This document shows, piece after piece, positions 56,530-64,000 of a stretch of 64,000 nt of DNA. A model generated the notes under the pieces. That model ran no database searches, was not told the origin of the DNA, and saw nothing but the letters and a program-made list of their open reading frames with translations. The position numbers were made by a program, and so were the translations under genes. This stretch comes from Alkalicoccus daliensis (GTDB taxonomy: Bacteria > Bacillota > Bacilli > Bacillales > Salisediminibacteriaceae), in contig NZ_FNIL01000004.1 of NCBI RefSeq assembly GCF_900103955.1, positions 244,000 through 307,999 of the forward strand, written 5' to 3'. Each line of letters starts with the position of its first letter. Position 1 is the stretch's first letter.

Positions 56530-56558
56530 ATTCTATCACTTCAACACTCTCTTGACAA
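56530..56558 (-). promoter_or_regulatory. SigA-type promoter of rplK-rplA
   Basis: TTGTCA (56553-56558), a 17-base spacer and TAGAAT (56530-56535) on the minus strand, directly after the nusG stop codon. Confidence 0.7.
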
Positions 56559-56576
56559 GGTGTTTTCGTAATGAAT

Positions 56577-57110
56577 TTAGATTTTTTCTACTTGATTAAA
56601 ATCCAATTCGACCGGAGTTTCCCGTCCGAACATGTTTACGTGGACTTTCAGCTTCTGCTTTTCTGCAGAAATATCTTCAATTGTACCGATGAAATCAGCA
56701 AAAGGACCTTCTTTTACTTTTACAGATTCCTTCAGGTCGAAATCAACTTCCTGCCTTGGTGCTTCCACACCCATTTTCTTCAGCACATCTTCTGCCTCTT
56801 CCGGAAGCAGCGCTGTTGGTTTCGATCCTGCGCCTGATGAGCCGACAAAACCGGTTACTCCCGGTGTATTGCGGACAACGTACCAGGAATCGTCAGTCAT
56901 GACCATTTCCACGATAACGTAGCCAGGGAAAACTTTTTTTGTCACCTGCTTGCTCTTTCCGTTCTTTACTTCTGTTTCTTCTTCCACAGGAACGAGCACG
57001 CGGAAAATTTTGTCGACCATGTTCATTGACTCTACTCGTCTTTCCAGGTTCATCTTCACTTTGTTTTCATATCCGGAATACGTGTGTACTACATACCAGT
57101 TTTTATCCAT
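56577..57110 (-). CDS. nusG: Transcription termination/antitermination protein NusG
   Basis: 177 residues. N-terminal NGN domain ([31 protein letters not shown]) that binds RNA polymerase and a C-terminal KOW domain ([17 protein letters not shown]) that contacts S10 or other partners. It lies 61 bases after secE. Confidence 0.98.
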   Translation of the reverse strand: MDKNWYVVHTYSGYENKVKMNLERRVESMNMVDKIFRVLVPVEEETEVKNGKSKQVTKKVFPGYVIVEMVMTDDSWYVVRNTPGVTGFVGSSGAGSKPTALLPEEAEDVLKKMGVEAPRQEVDFDLKESVKVKEGPFADFIGTIEDISAEKQKLKVHVNMFGRETPVELDFNQVEKI

Positions 57111-57171
57111 AAAAATCAGGGGATCCCTGTTTTCCCTCCTCGTGTGTTGCTTTTAGAATGAATTTCTTTAT

Positions 57172-57375
57172 TTAATTTGTGATCAATTGCAGCAGCGACG
57201 AGATGATAAAGTCAGAGATTGCAAAGAATATAGCGATAAAAGTTACAGTAGCTACCACTACTCCCGTATACTTTTTCAGTTCCTTGCCGTTCGGCCAGGT
57301 GACCCGCTTCATTTCTGTGACTACTTCCTTCAGAAATTTAATCGGATTTTTCGTGCTCTTTGTACTTTCAGCCAT
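57172..57375 (-). CDS. secE: Preprotein translocase subunit SecE
   Basis: 67 residues, the short Gram-positive SecE: an amphipathic helix (NPIKFLKEVVTEMKRVTWPN) and one membrane segment (about 36-58). It is the essential partner of SecY and is intact here, so the cell still runs a SecYEG translocon even though the secY at 26.9-27.9 kb is dead. Confidence 0.97.
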   Translation of the reverse strand: MAESTKSTKNPIKFLKEVVTEMKRVTWPNGKELKKYTGVVVATVTFIAIFFAISDFIISSLLQLITN

Positions 57376-57396
57376 TCATGTACACCTCCCGTACTC

Positions 57397-57540
57397 TTAC
57401 TTTGTTTCTGCATGCGTCGTATGTGCAGCACATGTCTTACAGTATTTTTTCATCTGCAGCCGTTCCTGACTGCCGGCAGATGGTTTGGTCGTCCAATAAT
57501 TGCGATTTTGACAGCGTTGACAGGCGAGAGCAATTTTCAT
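57397..57540 (-). CDS. rpmG: 50S ribosomal protein L33
   Basis: A 47-residue gene read on the minus strand (starts [20 protein letters not shown]). The zinc ribbon Cys7, Cys10, Cys34 and Cys37 is complete, so this is the zinc-binding paralogue. It lies 21 bases before secE, as in B. subtilis. Confidence 0.96.
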   Translation of the reverse strand: MKIALACQRCQNRNYWTTKPSAGSQERLQMKKYCKTCAAHTTHAETK

Positions 57541-57590
57541 AAGCTGTCTCCCCCCTCCTTACACGATACTTCTAATACATACTAACTGAA

Positions 57591-57618
57591 CTTATCACAG
57601 AAAAAGCCGTCGTGTCAA
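57591..57618 (-). promoter_or_regulatory. Possible promoter of rpmG-secE-nusG
   Basis: TTGACA (57613-57618) with a 16-base spacer and a weak -10 GATAAG (57591-57596) on the minus strand, just past the sigH terminator. Confidence 0.45.
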
Positions 57619-57644
57619 TGCTTCATCCGAGGAGCAGTCTTCGC

Positions 57645-57690
57645 TTGAAAAAAACACCTCCTGGAGATTTCTCTCGCCCCAGCAGGTGTT
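57645..57690 (-). terminator. Intrinsic terminator after sigH
   Basis: On the minus strand AACACCTGCTGG / CCAGGAGGTGTT (one mismatch) is followed by TTTTTT. Confidence 0.88.
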
Positions 57691-57701
57691 CTGCATAATA
57701 T

Positions 57702-58358
57702 TTATGAAAGCTTTACTTCTCTTAGTTCAACGTAGCGCTCGAGCTTTCTCTTCACACGCTGCAGTGCATTGTCGATCGACTTTACGTGCCTTTTTAAGTC
57801 TTCAGACATTTCCTGGTAGGATCTTCCGTCCAGGTACTGCATCAGCACTTCGCGTTCCAGTTCGCTGAGCATTTCTCCCATTTTCAGTTCAATATCTGCA
57901 AATTCTTCCTGGTTGATAAGAAGCTGTTCCGGGTTGTTGACGCCCGTTGTGCATAATACATCTAAAAGTGTCCGGTCCGAGTCTTCATCATATATCGGCT
58001 TATCCAAAGAAACATAAGAGTTGAGCGGGATATGTTTTTGTCTTGTTGCAGTTTTTATTGCGGTAATGATCTGCCGGGTAATACACAGCTCCGCGAAAGC
58101 ACGAAAAGAAGACAGCTTATCTTCCTGAAAATCACGTACTGCTTTGTAAAGCCCGATCATGCCTTCCTGCACAATATCTTCGTGATCTGCGCCAATCAGA
58201 AAATATGACCTGGCTTTTGCGCGCACAAAATTCTTATACTTATATATTAAGTATTCCAAGGCTCCGCTGTCGCCTTCGCGCACATAGCTGACCATCGTTT
58301 CATCATCAATATCACGATATTTTTCTTGCACACCCGCTTGTATGAGATTTACAGCCAC
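57702..58358 (-). CDS. sigH: RNA polymerase sigma-H factor
   Basis: 218 residues from a GTG start with GGAGGG upstream. Region 2 (EDIVQEGMIGLYKAVRDFQE) and the region 4 helix-turn-helix (RSYQEMSEDLKRHVKSIDNA) are clear. SigH turns on early sporulation and competence genes in Bacilli, which marks this organism as a likely spore former. Confidence 0.97.
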   Translation of the reverse strand: MAVNLIQAGVQEKYRDIDDETMVSYVREGDSGALEYLIYKYKNFVRAKARSYFLIGADHEDIVQEGMIGLYKAVRDFQEDKLSSFRAFAELCITRQIITAIKTATRQKHIPLNSYVSLDKPIYDEDSDRTLLDVLCTTGVNNPEQLLINQEEFADIELKMGEMLSELEREVLMQYLDGRSYQEMSEDLKRHVKSIDNALQRVKRKLERYVELREVKLS

Positions 58359-58446
58359 CGCAATCCCTCCGACCTGTCTTTTCCACTAAGACGGTTTTGC
58401 TCTACTTTCACCCTCTATATATAATTTAACTCCCTATATTAAAAAC

Positions 58447-58476
58447 AGTATACTAGATAAAATTGGAAAGCGTCAA
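58447..58476 (-). promoter_or_regulatory. SigA-type promoter of sigH
   Basis: TTGACG (58471-58476), an 18-base spacer and TATACT (58447-58452) on the minus strand, overlapping the very end of the rae1 gene region. Confidence 0.75.
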
Positions 58477-58480
58477 GGTG

Positions 58481-58993
58481 TTACCGCTTACCTCTGCGCC
58501 ACTTTTCAAAAAGTTCTGCCATTTCATCAGAAATAGGCAGTTTTGTTTTTACTTTCGTTTTTTTTGTGCGTGCGACTTCTACGCTGATGCCTTTTTCGAT
58601 CTGCTCCATCTCCGTCCGGAGCTCCCGCGCTGACTTGCGGTAGGCACCGCTGGCGAAAATCACCCGCTGTTCGACAAAGTCGGAAGTAGCAACGTAAATC
58701 TGCCGGTCGATCCGCTTCGTTTCGTTTACCAGTTTTTCTATCCGCTCATCCGCGGTTTCTTTTTCTTTCGTATATACAATGTTGATTTCGTACTGGTGAT
58801 AATTTTTACCGGTTCCGGAAACCATATGGGCATCGAAGATAACCGTTACTTCAATGCCCGTGTATGCCTGATATTCTGCCATCTTTTCGATCAGCCTGTC
58901 TCTCGCTTCTGCCAGGTCTTTTTCCTGCAGTGCTTTCAGTTCCGGCCAGTCTCCAATAATATTATAACCATCTACGAACAACAGGCCTTTCAT
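58481..58993 (-). CDS. rae1: NYN-domain ribosome-dependent mRNA endonuclease Rae1 (YacP)
   Basis: 170 residues. NYN/PIN-like fold beginning MKGLLFVDGYNIIGDWPELK, with acidic active-site residues (Asp8, the Asp of FDAHMVSG and the Asp of ATSDFVEQ). In B. subtilis this protein cleaves mRNA in the ribosomal A site. It lies 3 bases after rlmB. Confidence 0.9.
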   Translation of the reverse strand: MKGLLFVDGYNIIGDWPELKALQEKDLAEARDRLIEKMAEYQAYTGIEVTVIFDAHMVSGTGKNYHQYEINIVYTKEKETADERIEKLVNETKRIDRQIYVATSDFVEQRVIFASGAYRKSARELRTEMEQIEKGISVEVARTKKTKVKTKLPISDEMAELFEKWRRGKR

Positions 58994-58996
58994 TTG

Positions 58997-59752
58997 TCAG
59001 GCCTCCCCGAGCGGATGGCGCTGCCGGTACACTTCATACATTAACAGGCTGGCAGCGACCGACGCGTTCAGGGAAGTGACGTTTCCAAGCAGCGGAATAC
59101 GGACAAGAAAATCGCATTTTTCTTTGACCAGCCGGCTGATTCCTTTTCCTTCGCTGCCGATGACAAGTCCGATCGGCATATCCAGGTCAGCCTGCCGGTA
59201 ATCCTGCTTGCCCGCTGCATCCGTTCCTGCGAACCAGAGTCCCTGCTTCTTTAGTTCTTCCATCGTTTTGGAAATATTCGTCACTCTTGCTACCGGTACA
59301 TATTCAATTGCTCCCGCAGAGGCTTTTGCCACCGTGGCAGTTAAATTTACAGAGCGCCGCTTCGGAATAATTACCCCATGTGCGCCGGAAGCATCTGCTG
59401 TCCGGAGGATAGAGCCGAGATTGTGCGGGTCTTCCAGTTCATCCAGAATTAAAAAGAACGGTGCTTCTCCTTTTTCAGCTGCTCTGGCAAATAGATCCTC
59501 TATTTCTGCGTAATCAAACGCTGCAATATATGCCAGCACCCCCTGATGGGATTGGTTTCCGCCGGTAATTTGATCCAGCTTCTGCTTTGGCACATGCTGA
59601 ATCTGTACCTTCTGTTCATTCGCGAGCTTCATGACTGCAGGCATCTGCCCTTTCTTCATGCCTTCCGCAACCAGCACCTTATGCACCGTACGGTCTCCTT
59701 TTAACGCTTCTATGACAGGGTTTTTTCCTACAACATAATCTTCTACCTTCAT
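58997..59752 (-). CDS. rlmB: 23S rRNA (guanosine-2'-O-)-methyltransferase RlmB
   Basis: 251 residues. An N-terminal L30e-like substrate domain (VVGKNPVIEALKGDRTVHKV) and a C-terminal SPOUT knot with LVIGSEGKGISRLVKEKCD and IPLLGNVTSLNASVAASLL. The family methylates G2251 in 23S rRNA; YacO is the B. subtilis homologue at this position. Confidence 0.95.
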   Translation of the reverse strand: MKVEDYVVGKNPVIEALKGDRTVHKVLVAEGMKKGQMPAVMKLANEQKVQIQHVPKQKLDQITGGNQSHQGVLAYIAAFDYAEIEDLFARAAEKGEAPFFLILDELEDPHNLGSILRTADASGAHGVIIPKRRSVNLTATVAKASAGAIEYVPVARVTNISKTMEELKKQGLWFAGTDAAGKQDYRQADLDMPIGLVIGSEGKGISRLVKEKCDFLVRIPLLGNVTSLNASVAASLLMYEVYRQRHPLGEA

Positions 59753-59755
59753 ATA

Positions 59756-60169
59756 TTACCCCTCCTTTCCTTCAATAATATCGAAAGAGAGCTGAACGAT
59801 TTCATCCAGCCGTTCTTCCTGTTCCATTAAATACAAATATCCAATTAAGGCTTCAAATGCGGTGCTGTCCTGATACGTGGCACGGTCTGTGTTTTTCGGG
59901 ATCGTCCCGGACTTCGCATTTCTTCCTCTTCGCACTACCGCGCTTTCTTCCTCGGTTAATACGTTTTTTTCCTGCAGCTGCTTGAGCAGCCTGGACTGGG
60001 ATTTCGCAGAGACATACTTTGTCGCTTCCCGGTGAAGCTTATTCGGACGCACCCCGCCTTTTGCGATAAGACGAAAGCGTACATATGTTTCAAATACTCC
60101 GTCACCCATATATGCGAGAGCAAGTCCATTAATTTGTGCAGGCTCACTGACTTTTTCATGCAGTCTCAT
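59756..60169 (-). CDS. mrnC: Mini-ribonuclease 3
   Basis: 137 residues. A lone RNase III catalytic domain ([20 protein letters not shown], with the catalytic Asp) without a dsRNA-binding domain. It matures 23S rRNA ends in Bacilli together with L3. It lies between cysS and rlmB, 3 bases from each. Confidence 0.95.
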   Translation of the reverse strand: MRLHEKVSEPAQINGLALAYMGDGVFETYVRFRLIAKGGVRPNKLHREATKYVSAKSQSRLLKQLQEKNVLTEEESAVVRRGRNAKSGTIPKNTDRATYQDSTAFEALIGYLYLMEQEERLDEIVQLSFDIIEGKEG

Positions 60170-60172
60170 ATA

Positions 60173-61573
60173 CTACCCTCTCTTCCAGCGCGTGCCCTGC
60201 GGTGTATCCTCAAGCAGAATATTTTTCTCCTTCAGTTCCTCCCGGATGTCGTCCGCCCGCTGGAAGTTTCTTTCTTTTCTCGCTTCAATCCGCTCTTCAA
60301 TTAAAGCTTCCACTTCTTCATCCAGCAGTTCTTCTTTTGTTTCCAGGTTCATCCCGAGGACAAAGCCCATATCGTCAAATTGCTTTAAAAATGCTCGAAG
60401 CACTTCTTCATTCGTATGATTTTCTGATAAATAAATGTTTGCCTGCTTCACAAGGTCAAAAATTACCGCTGCTGCATTGGCGCTGTTAAAGTCATCATCC
60501 ATTCCTTCCACAAACCGGACGCGGTGTTCTTCAATCAGCTTCAGCCATTTCTCCGGCTGTGTGCCAAGATCTGCCGTTTCTTCTGTACGCAGCTTTAAAT
60601 TCTGGTACGTTGTTTTGATTCGCTCCAGACTGCTCTGCGCGCTGCTCAGCTGCTCATCACTGAAATTGATCGGACTGCGGTAATGTGCATTTACGATAAA
60701 AAAGCGCACTACTTCCGGATCAAACTCTTTAATGATGTCATGCACAAGAATAAAATTTCCGAGTGATTTCGACATTTTTTCGTTATCAATATTAATGTAT
60801 CCGTTATGGATCCAATAATTAGCCATCTGCTTTTCATTTAACGCTTCTGACTGCGCAATTTCATTTTCGTGATGCGGGAAAGACAGATCCTGTCCGCCGG
60901 CATGAATATCAATCGTGTCTCCAAGATATTTTTTTACCATCGCGGAGCATTCAATATGCCAGCCGGGACGGCCTTCTCCCCATGGGCTTTCCCAGGATAT
61001 TTCGCCGGGTTTAGCAGTTTTCCAGAGTACGAAGTCGAGCGGATCCTCTTTTCGGTCTCCTACTTCCACCCGTGACCCGGCCTGCAGATCATCTATCGAT
61101 TGATGGGAAAGCTTCCCGTAGCCATCGAATCTCCGCGTGCGGAAATATACGTCTCCCTGCGATTCATAGGCGTAGCCTTTTTGCACAAGCTGATCGATAA
61201 AATCGATAATTTCCGGCATGGATTCTGTAACCCGCGGATGGAGATCAGCCTTTTGCACGCCAAGTGCTGCCGTATCCTGATGATATGCTTCAATAAAGCG
61301 TTCGGCAATTTCCATTACCCCTTCGCCCATTTCTTCTGCTGCTTTAATAATTTTGTCATCTACATCTGTAAAGTTGGAAATATACTTTACTTCGTAGCCG
61401 CGGTACTGAAAATACCGGCGGACCATGTCAAAAACTACTGCAGGTCTCGCATTTCCTATATGAATGTAGTTATATACGGTAGGACCGCAGACATACATTT
61501 TCACTTTACCTTCTTCTATCGGACGAAACGGTTCTTTTTGTCTGGTTAATGTATTATAGAGTTGAATTGTCAT
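60173..61573 (-). CDS. cysS: Cysteinyl-tRNA synthetase
   Basis: 466 residues from the ATG giving [20 protein letters not shown]. Class I signatures HIGNARP and KMSKSLGN are present, and the zinc site uses CGPTVY, HIECSAM and HHENE. It charges tRNA-Cys. It follows cysE after 8 bases, so both are under the upstream cysteine T-box. Confidence 0.97.
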   Translation of the reverse strand: MTIQLYNTLTRQKEPFRPIEEGKVKMYVCGPTVYNYIHIGNARPAVVFDMVRRYFQYRGYEVKYISNFTDVDDKIIKAAEEMGEGVMEIAERFIEAYHQDTAALGVQKADLHPRVTESMPEIIDFIDQLVQKGYAYESQGDVYFRTRRFDGYGKLSHQSIDDLQAGSRVEVGDRKEDPLDFVLWKTAKPGEISWESPWGEGRPGWHIECSAMVKKYLGDTIDIHAGGQDLSFPHHENEIAQSEALNEKQMANYWIHNGYINIDNEKMSKSLGNFILVHDIIKEFDPEVVRFFIVNAHYRSPINFSDEQLSSAQSSLERIKTTYQNLKLRTEETADLGTQPEKWLKLIEEHRVRFVEGMDDDFNSANAAAVIFDLVKQANIYLSENHTNEEVLRAFLKQFDDMGFVLGMNLETKEELLDEEVEALIEERIEARKERNFQRADDIREELKEKNILLEDTPQGTRWKRG

Positions 61574-61581
61574 GGAGACAA

Positions 61582-62256
61582 TCACACCTTTCCTTTCTCT
61601 TCTTCCGGATGATTGATTTCTTTTTGCTTTAATTCTCTTACTTCTTTTTTCAGGCGGATCATTTCTTTTTCCAGCTGCCGGAATTTATCCGCTACCGGGT
61701 CAGGAAGATTGATGTGGTCCAGATCATCCCGGATTTTCACCCCGTCCTGCACTACAATTCTGCCGGGAATGCCGACCACTGTAGAGTTTGGAGGCACTTC
61801 TTTTAAGACTACTGAGCCTGCGCCAATTCTGGAGTGCTTCCCGATCCTCATCGAACCGAGCACTTTCGCTCCGGAAGCCACGAGCACATGATCTTCCAGT
61901 GTAGGATGGCGCTTCCCTTTTTCTTTCCCTGTCCCTCCGAGCGTCACACCTTGGAAAATCGTGACATCATTGCCGATTTCACAGGTTTCTCCTATTACAA
62001 CACCCATTCCGTGATCAATAAACAGCCGCTGTCCGATCTGCGCACCCGGATGGATTTCTATTCCTGTGAAAAATCTGCTTACCTGGGAAAGGAACCGGGC
62101 AATAAAGTATATCTTTTTCTTCCACAGCCAGTGGGAAATGCGGTGTGCCCAGATAGCGTGAACACCAGAGTAAGTAAGTATCACTTCGAACCTGTTTCTT
62201 GCAGCAGGATCCTGTTCCAGTACTACGTCAACATCATTTTTAAACGTTTGAAACAC
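61582..62256 (-). CDS. cysE: Serine O-acetyltransferase
   Basis: 224 residues from a GTG start ([20 protein letters not shown]) with GAGAGGAGG upstream; the frame continues 45 codons through the T-box terminator but without support. An N-terminal helical domain and a left-handed beta-helix of hexapeptide repeats ([20 protein letters not shown], with the catalytic His in DHGMG). First step of cysteine synthesis. Confidence 0.96.
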   Translation of the reverse strand: MFQTFKNDVDVVLEQDPAARNRFEVILTYSGVHAIWAHRISHWLWKKKIYFIARFLSQVSRFFTGIEIHPGAQIGQRLFIDHGMGVVIGETCEIGNDVTIFQGVTLGGTGKEKGKRHPTLEDHVLVASGAKVLGSMRIGKHSRIGAGSVVLKEVPPNSTVVGIPGRIVVQDGVKIRDDLDHINLPDPVADKFRQLEKEMIRLKKEVRELKQKEINHPEEEKGKV

Positions 62257-62287
62257 CGTTCTGCCTCCTCTCTCAGCCCGCTCTTTT

Positions 62288-62512
62288 CCATAGAAAAAAA
62301 CGCCTCTGTGCCCAATAAGCACAGAGACGCTTTTCAGCGCGGTTCCACTCTGTTTGAAGACGCTGCACGTCTCCCCCTCTTCTTCCAGCAAACCATTTTA
62401 ATCATTCGGGTGCATTTCCAAACACAGGTTTAAATCACTTCCAGCTGATGTGATTCTCTCTGGGAAAACCAGTGCTTGTACTTCGTCCGAGAAACGGTTC
62501 TTCCTATTTAGT
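62288..62512 (-). promoter_or_regulatory. Cysteine T-box riboswitch (leader of cysE-cysS)
   Basis: The T-box signature AGAGTGGAACCGCG is at 62338-62351 (consensus AGGGTGGNACCGCG), followed by a terminator built on GCGTCTCTGTGC / GCACAGAGGCG plus a T-run at about 62293-62325. Upstream lies the Stem I region with AGAGA and AGTA-type motifs. The probable specifier is TGC (complement at 62412-62414) in GAAATGCAC, coding for Cys. Uncharged tRNA-Cys would favour the antiterminator. Confidence 0.9.
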
Positions 62513-62539
62513 TCAGCAGTGCATCTTTATTTCCTTAAA

Positions 62540-64000
62540 TTATTTGGCGATCAGCTGATCGAGCCTCTTAATTACAACATCTTTTCCTAATAAAATAATT
62601 GTTTTTGGCAAGTCAGGCCCGTGCATCTGTCCTGTTACTGCCACTCGTACCGGCATAAACAATTTTTTCCCCTTATGGCCTGTTTCTTTCTGAACTTCTT
62701 TTAAGCTCTTTTTAATATCTTCCGGCTCCCATGTATCCAGCGCATACAGCTTTTCGCGGAAAGAAGCCATGACTTCGGGCACCTGTTCTTCATCCAAGAT
62801 TGCCTGTGCCTCTTCATTATAATCCAACTGCTCCCGGAAGAACAACTCTGTAAGCTCTACAATCTGCGCACCGTAGCTCATTTTTTCCTGATGCAGCACG
62901 ATCAGATCATACGCCCACTGCCGCTGTTTTTCCGTCATGTTTTCTGGCAGGCGACCTGCTTTTTTCAAATGCGGAAGAGCAAGCCATACAACGCGGTCTT
63001 CATCTGCTTCTTTCATGTACTGGTTGTTCATCCATTCCAGCTTCTGCGTATCGAATACAGCAGGGTGCTTAATAACGCGGTCGAGGCGGAATTGTTCTTC
63101 CAGCTCTTTCAGCGAAAGGATCTCCTGTTCGCCGCCCGGAGACCAGCCGAGAAGTGCAATGAAGTTCACGATTGCTTCCGGAAGGTACCCAAGTTCTCTG
63201 TACTGCTCGACAAATTGAATAATCGATTCATCCCGCTTGCTCATTTTTTTGTGATCTGCATTTAAAATAAGAGAAGCATGACCAAATACCGGCGTTTCAA
63301 AACCGAGTGCTTCATAAAGAAGTACCTGCACCGGTGTATTCGAAAGATGCTCTTCCCCGCGGATAACGTGGCTGATTTTCATTAAGTGGTCATCAATAGT
63401 CACGGCAAAGTTATACGTAGGAATACCGTCCTGGCGAACAATCACAAAGTCACCAATTCCATTGGAGTCAAACGTTACTTCTCCGCGGACTTCATCCTGT
63501 ACTTTAATCTGCTGATCTTTCGGTACAAGAAAGCGGATGACCGGTTTCAGTCCTTTTGCTTCATACGCCTGCTTTTCTTCCTCTGTCAAATAGCGGTCGC
63601 GTCCACTGTACATCGGAGTTTCTCCCCGGGCACGCTGTTCTTCCCGCTCCTTTTCCAGTTCTTCTGTTGTCATATAGTCATGGTAGGCTTTGCCTTCTGC
63701 AAGCAGCTGATCCACGTATTTCCGGTAGATGTCGAGACGGTCCATGCTTTTATACGGTCCGTATTCTCCGCCTTTATCGACACTCTCATCCCAGTCGAGA
63801 CCGAGCCATTTCAGGCTTTCCATTAATTTTTCCGTCGCTGTGTCCACGTTGCGGGACTGGTCGGTATCTTCTATTCTTACAATAAATTTTCCGTTGTTAT
63901 GTCTTGCAAACAGATAGTTAAATAATGCGGAACGTGCACCGCCGATGTGCAGATGTCCTGTAGGACTTGGTGCAAAACGTACGCGGATTTCTTTACTCAT
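62540..64000 (-). CDS. gltX: Glutamyl-tRNA synthetase
   Basis: 486 residues, complete, with its ATG at the last three bases of the window. Class I signatures [14 protein letters not shown] and [10 protein letters not shown] are intact. It probably also charges tRNA-Gln with Glu, as in Bacilli without glutaminyl-tRNA synthetase. Its own ribosome-binding site lies outside the window. Confidence 0.97.
   Translation of the reverse strand: MSKEIRVRFAPSPTGHLHIGGARSALFNYLFARHNNGKFIVRIEDTDQSRNVDTATEKLMESLKWLGLDWDESVDKGGEYGPYKSMDRLDIYRKYVDQLLAEGKAYHDYMTTEELEKEREEQRARGETPMYSGRDRYLTEEEKQAYEAKGLKPVIRFLVPKDQQIKVQDEVRGEVTFDSNGIGDFVIVRQDGIPTYNFAVTIDDHLMKISHVIRGEEHLSNTPVQVLLYEALGFETPVFGHASLILNADHKKMSKRDESIIQFVEQYRELGYLPEAIVNFIALLGWSPGGEQEILSLKELEEQFRLDRVIKHPAVFDTQKLEWMNNQYMKEADEDRVVWLALPHLKKAGRLPENMTEKQRQWAYDLIVLHQEKMSYGAQIVELTELFFREQLDYNEEAQAILDEEQVPEVMASFREKLYALDTWEPEDIKKSLKEVQKETGHKGKKLFMPVRVAVTGQMHGPDLPKTIILLGKDVVIKRLDQLIAK

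Overview
The window is a Gram-positive, spore-forming Firmicutes chromosome segment, almost certainly Bacillaceae. Its right three quarters follow the Bacillus subtilis gene order from gltX to rpsI, all on the minus strand. Markers of this group are sigH, the NYN-domain rae1, Mini-RNase III, the L7Ae-type rplGB, the small KOW gene between map and infA, a cysteine T-box before cysE, and TTG starts for rpoB and rpoC. The genus cannot be fixed from this sequence; a halophilic or alkaliphilic relative is possible but unproven.

Layout, left to right. (1) 1-4.1 kb: the start of an ABC-2 permease and its ATPase, an AraC-type regulator, and a divergent GH4 alpha-galactosidase. (2) 4.2-6.4 kb: AT-rich DNA with one acidic membrane-anchored protein of unknown function. 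(3) 6.4-17.6 kb: a mannoside or mixed-oligosaccharide locus read leftwards, comprising a GntR/LacI-type regulator, a lipoprotein solute-binding protein, two permeases, a GH2 and a GH38 glycosidase and a ROK sugar kinase. The remnant of a further permease sits just before the GH2 gene. There is a clean promoter with a cre-like site at its start point, and no transporter ATPase, as is usual where a shared MsmX-type ATPase is used. (4) 17.7-37.2 kb: rpsI-rplM-truA-ecfT-ecfA2-ecfA1-rplQ-rpoA-rpsK-rpsM-rpmJ-infA-ybzG-map-adk, then the spc and S10 genes up to rpsJ. (5) 37.4-39.9 kb: two non-ribosomal genes (a membrane protein and a NERD-domain protein) inserted between rpsJ and tuf. (6) 40-64 kb: tuf, fusA, rpsG, rpsL, rplGB, rpoC, rpoB, a YbxB-type methyltransferase, rplL, rplJ, rplA, rplK, nusG, secE, rpmG, sigH, rae1, rlmB, mrnC, cysS, cysE and gltX.

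The most striking observation is that secY is dead at its conserved place. Between rplO and adk there is only about 1.1 kb. The minus strand still shows SecY-like peptide blocks in the right order from the start codon to near the C-terminus, but in changing frames with stops and deletions. Every neighbouring gene is intact, so an essential translocon gene must have a working copy elsewhere in the genome.

A second unusual structure is a pair of arrays flanking the NERD gene. Each has eight copies of a short TCTG...TTAG-like motif spaced mostly 21 bp apart (two helical turns), with nearly identical spacing in both arrays. A dispersed intergenic repeat of about 130-140 bp occurs three times, plus a fragment. 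Regulatory elements visible include an L13 leader with promoter, an L10 leader with promoter and terminator, a promoter plus terminator ahead of rplK, promoters for the S10 and str operons and sigH, and the Cys T-box.
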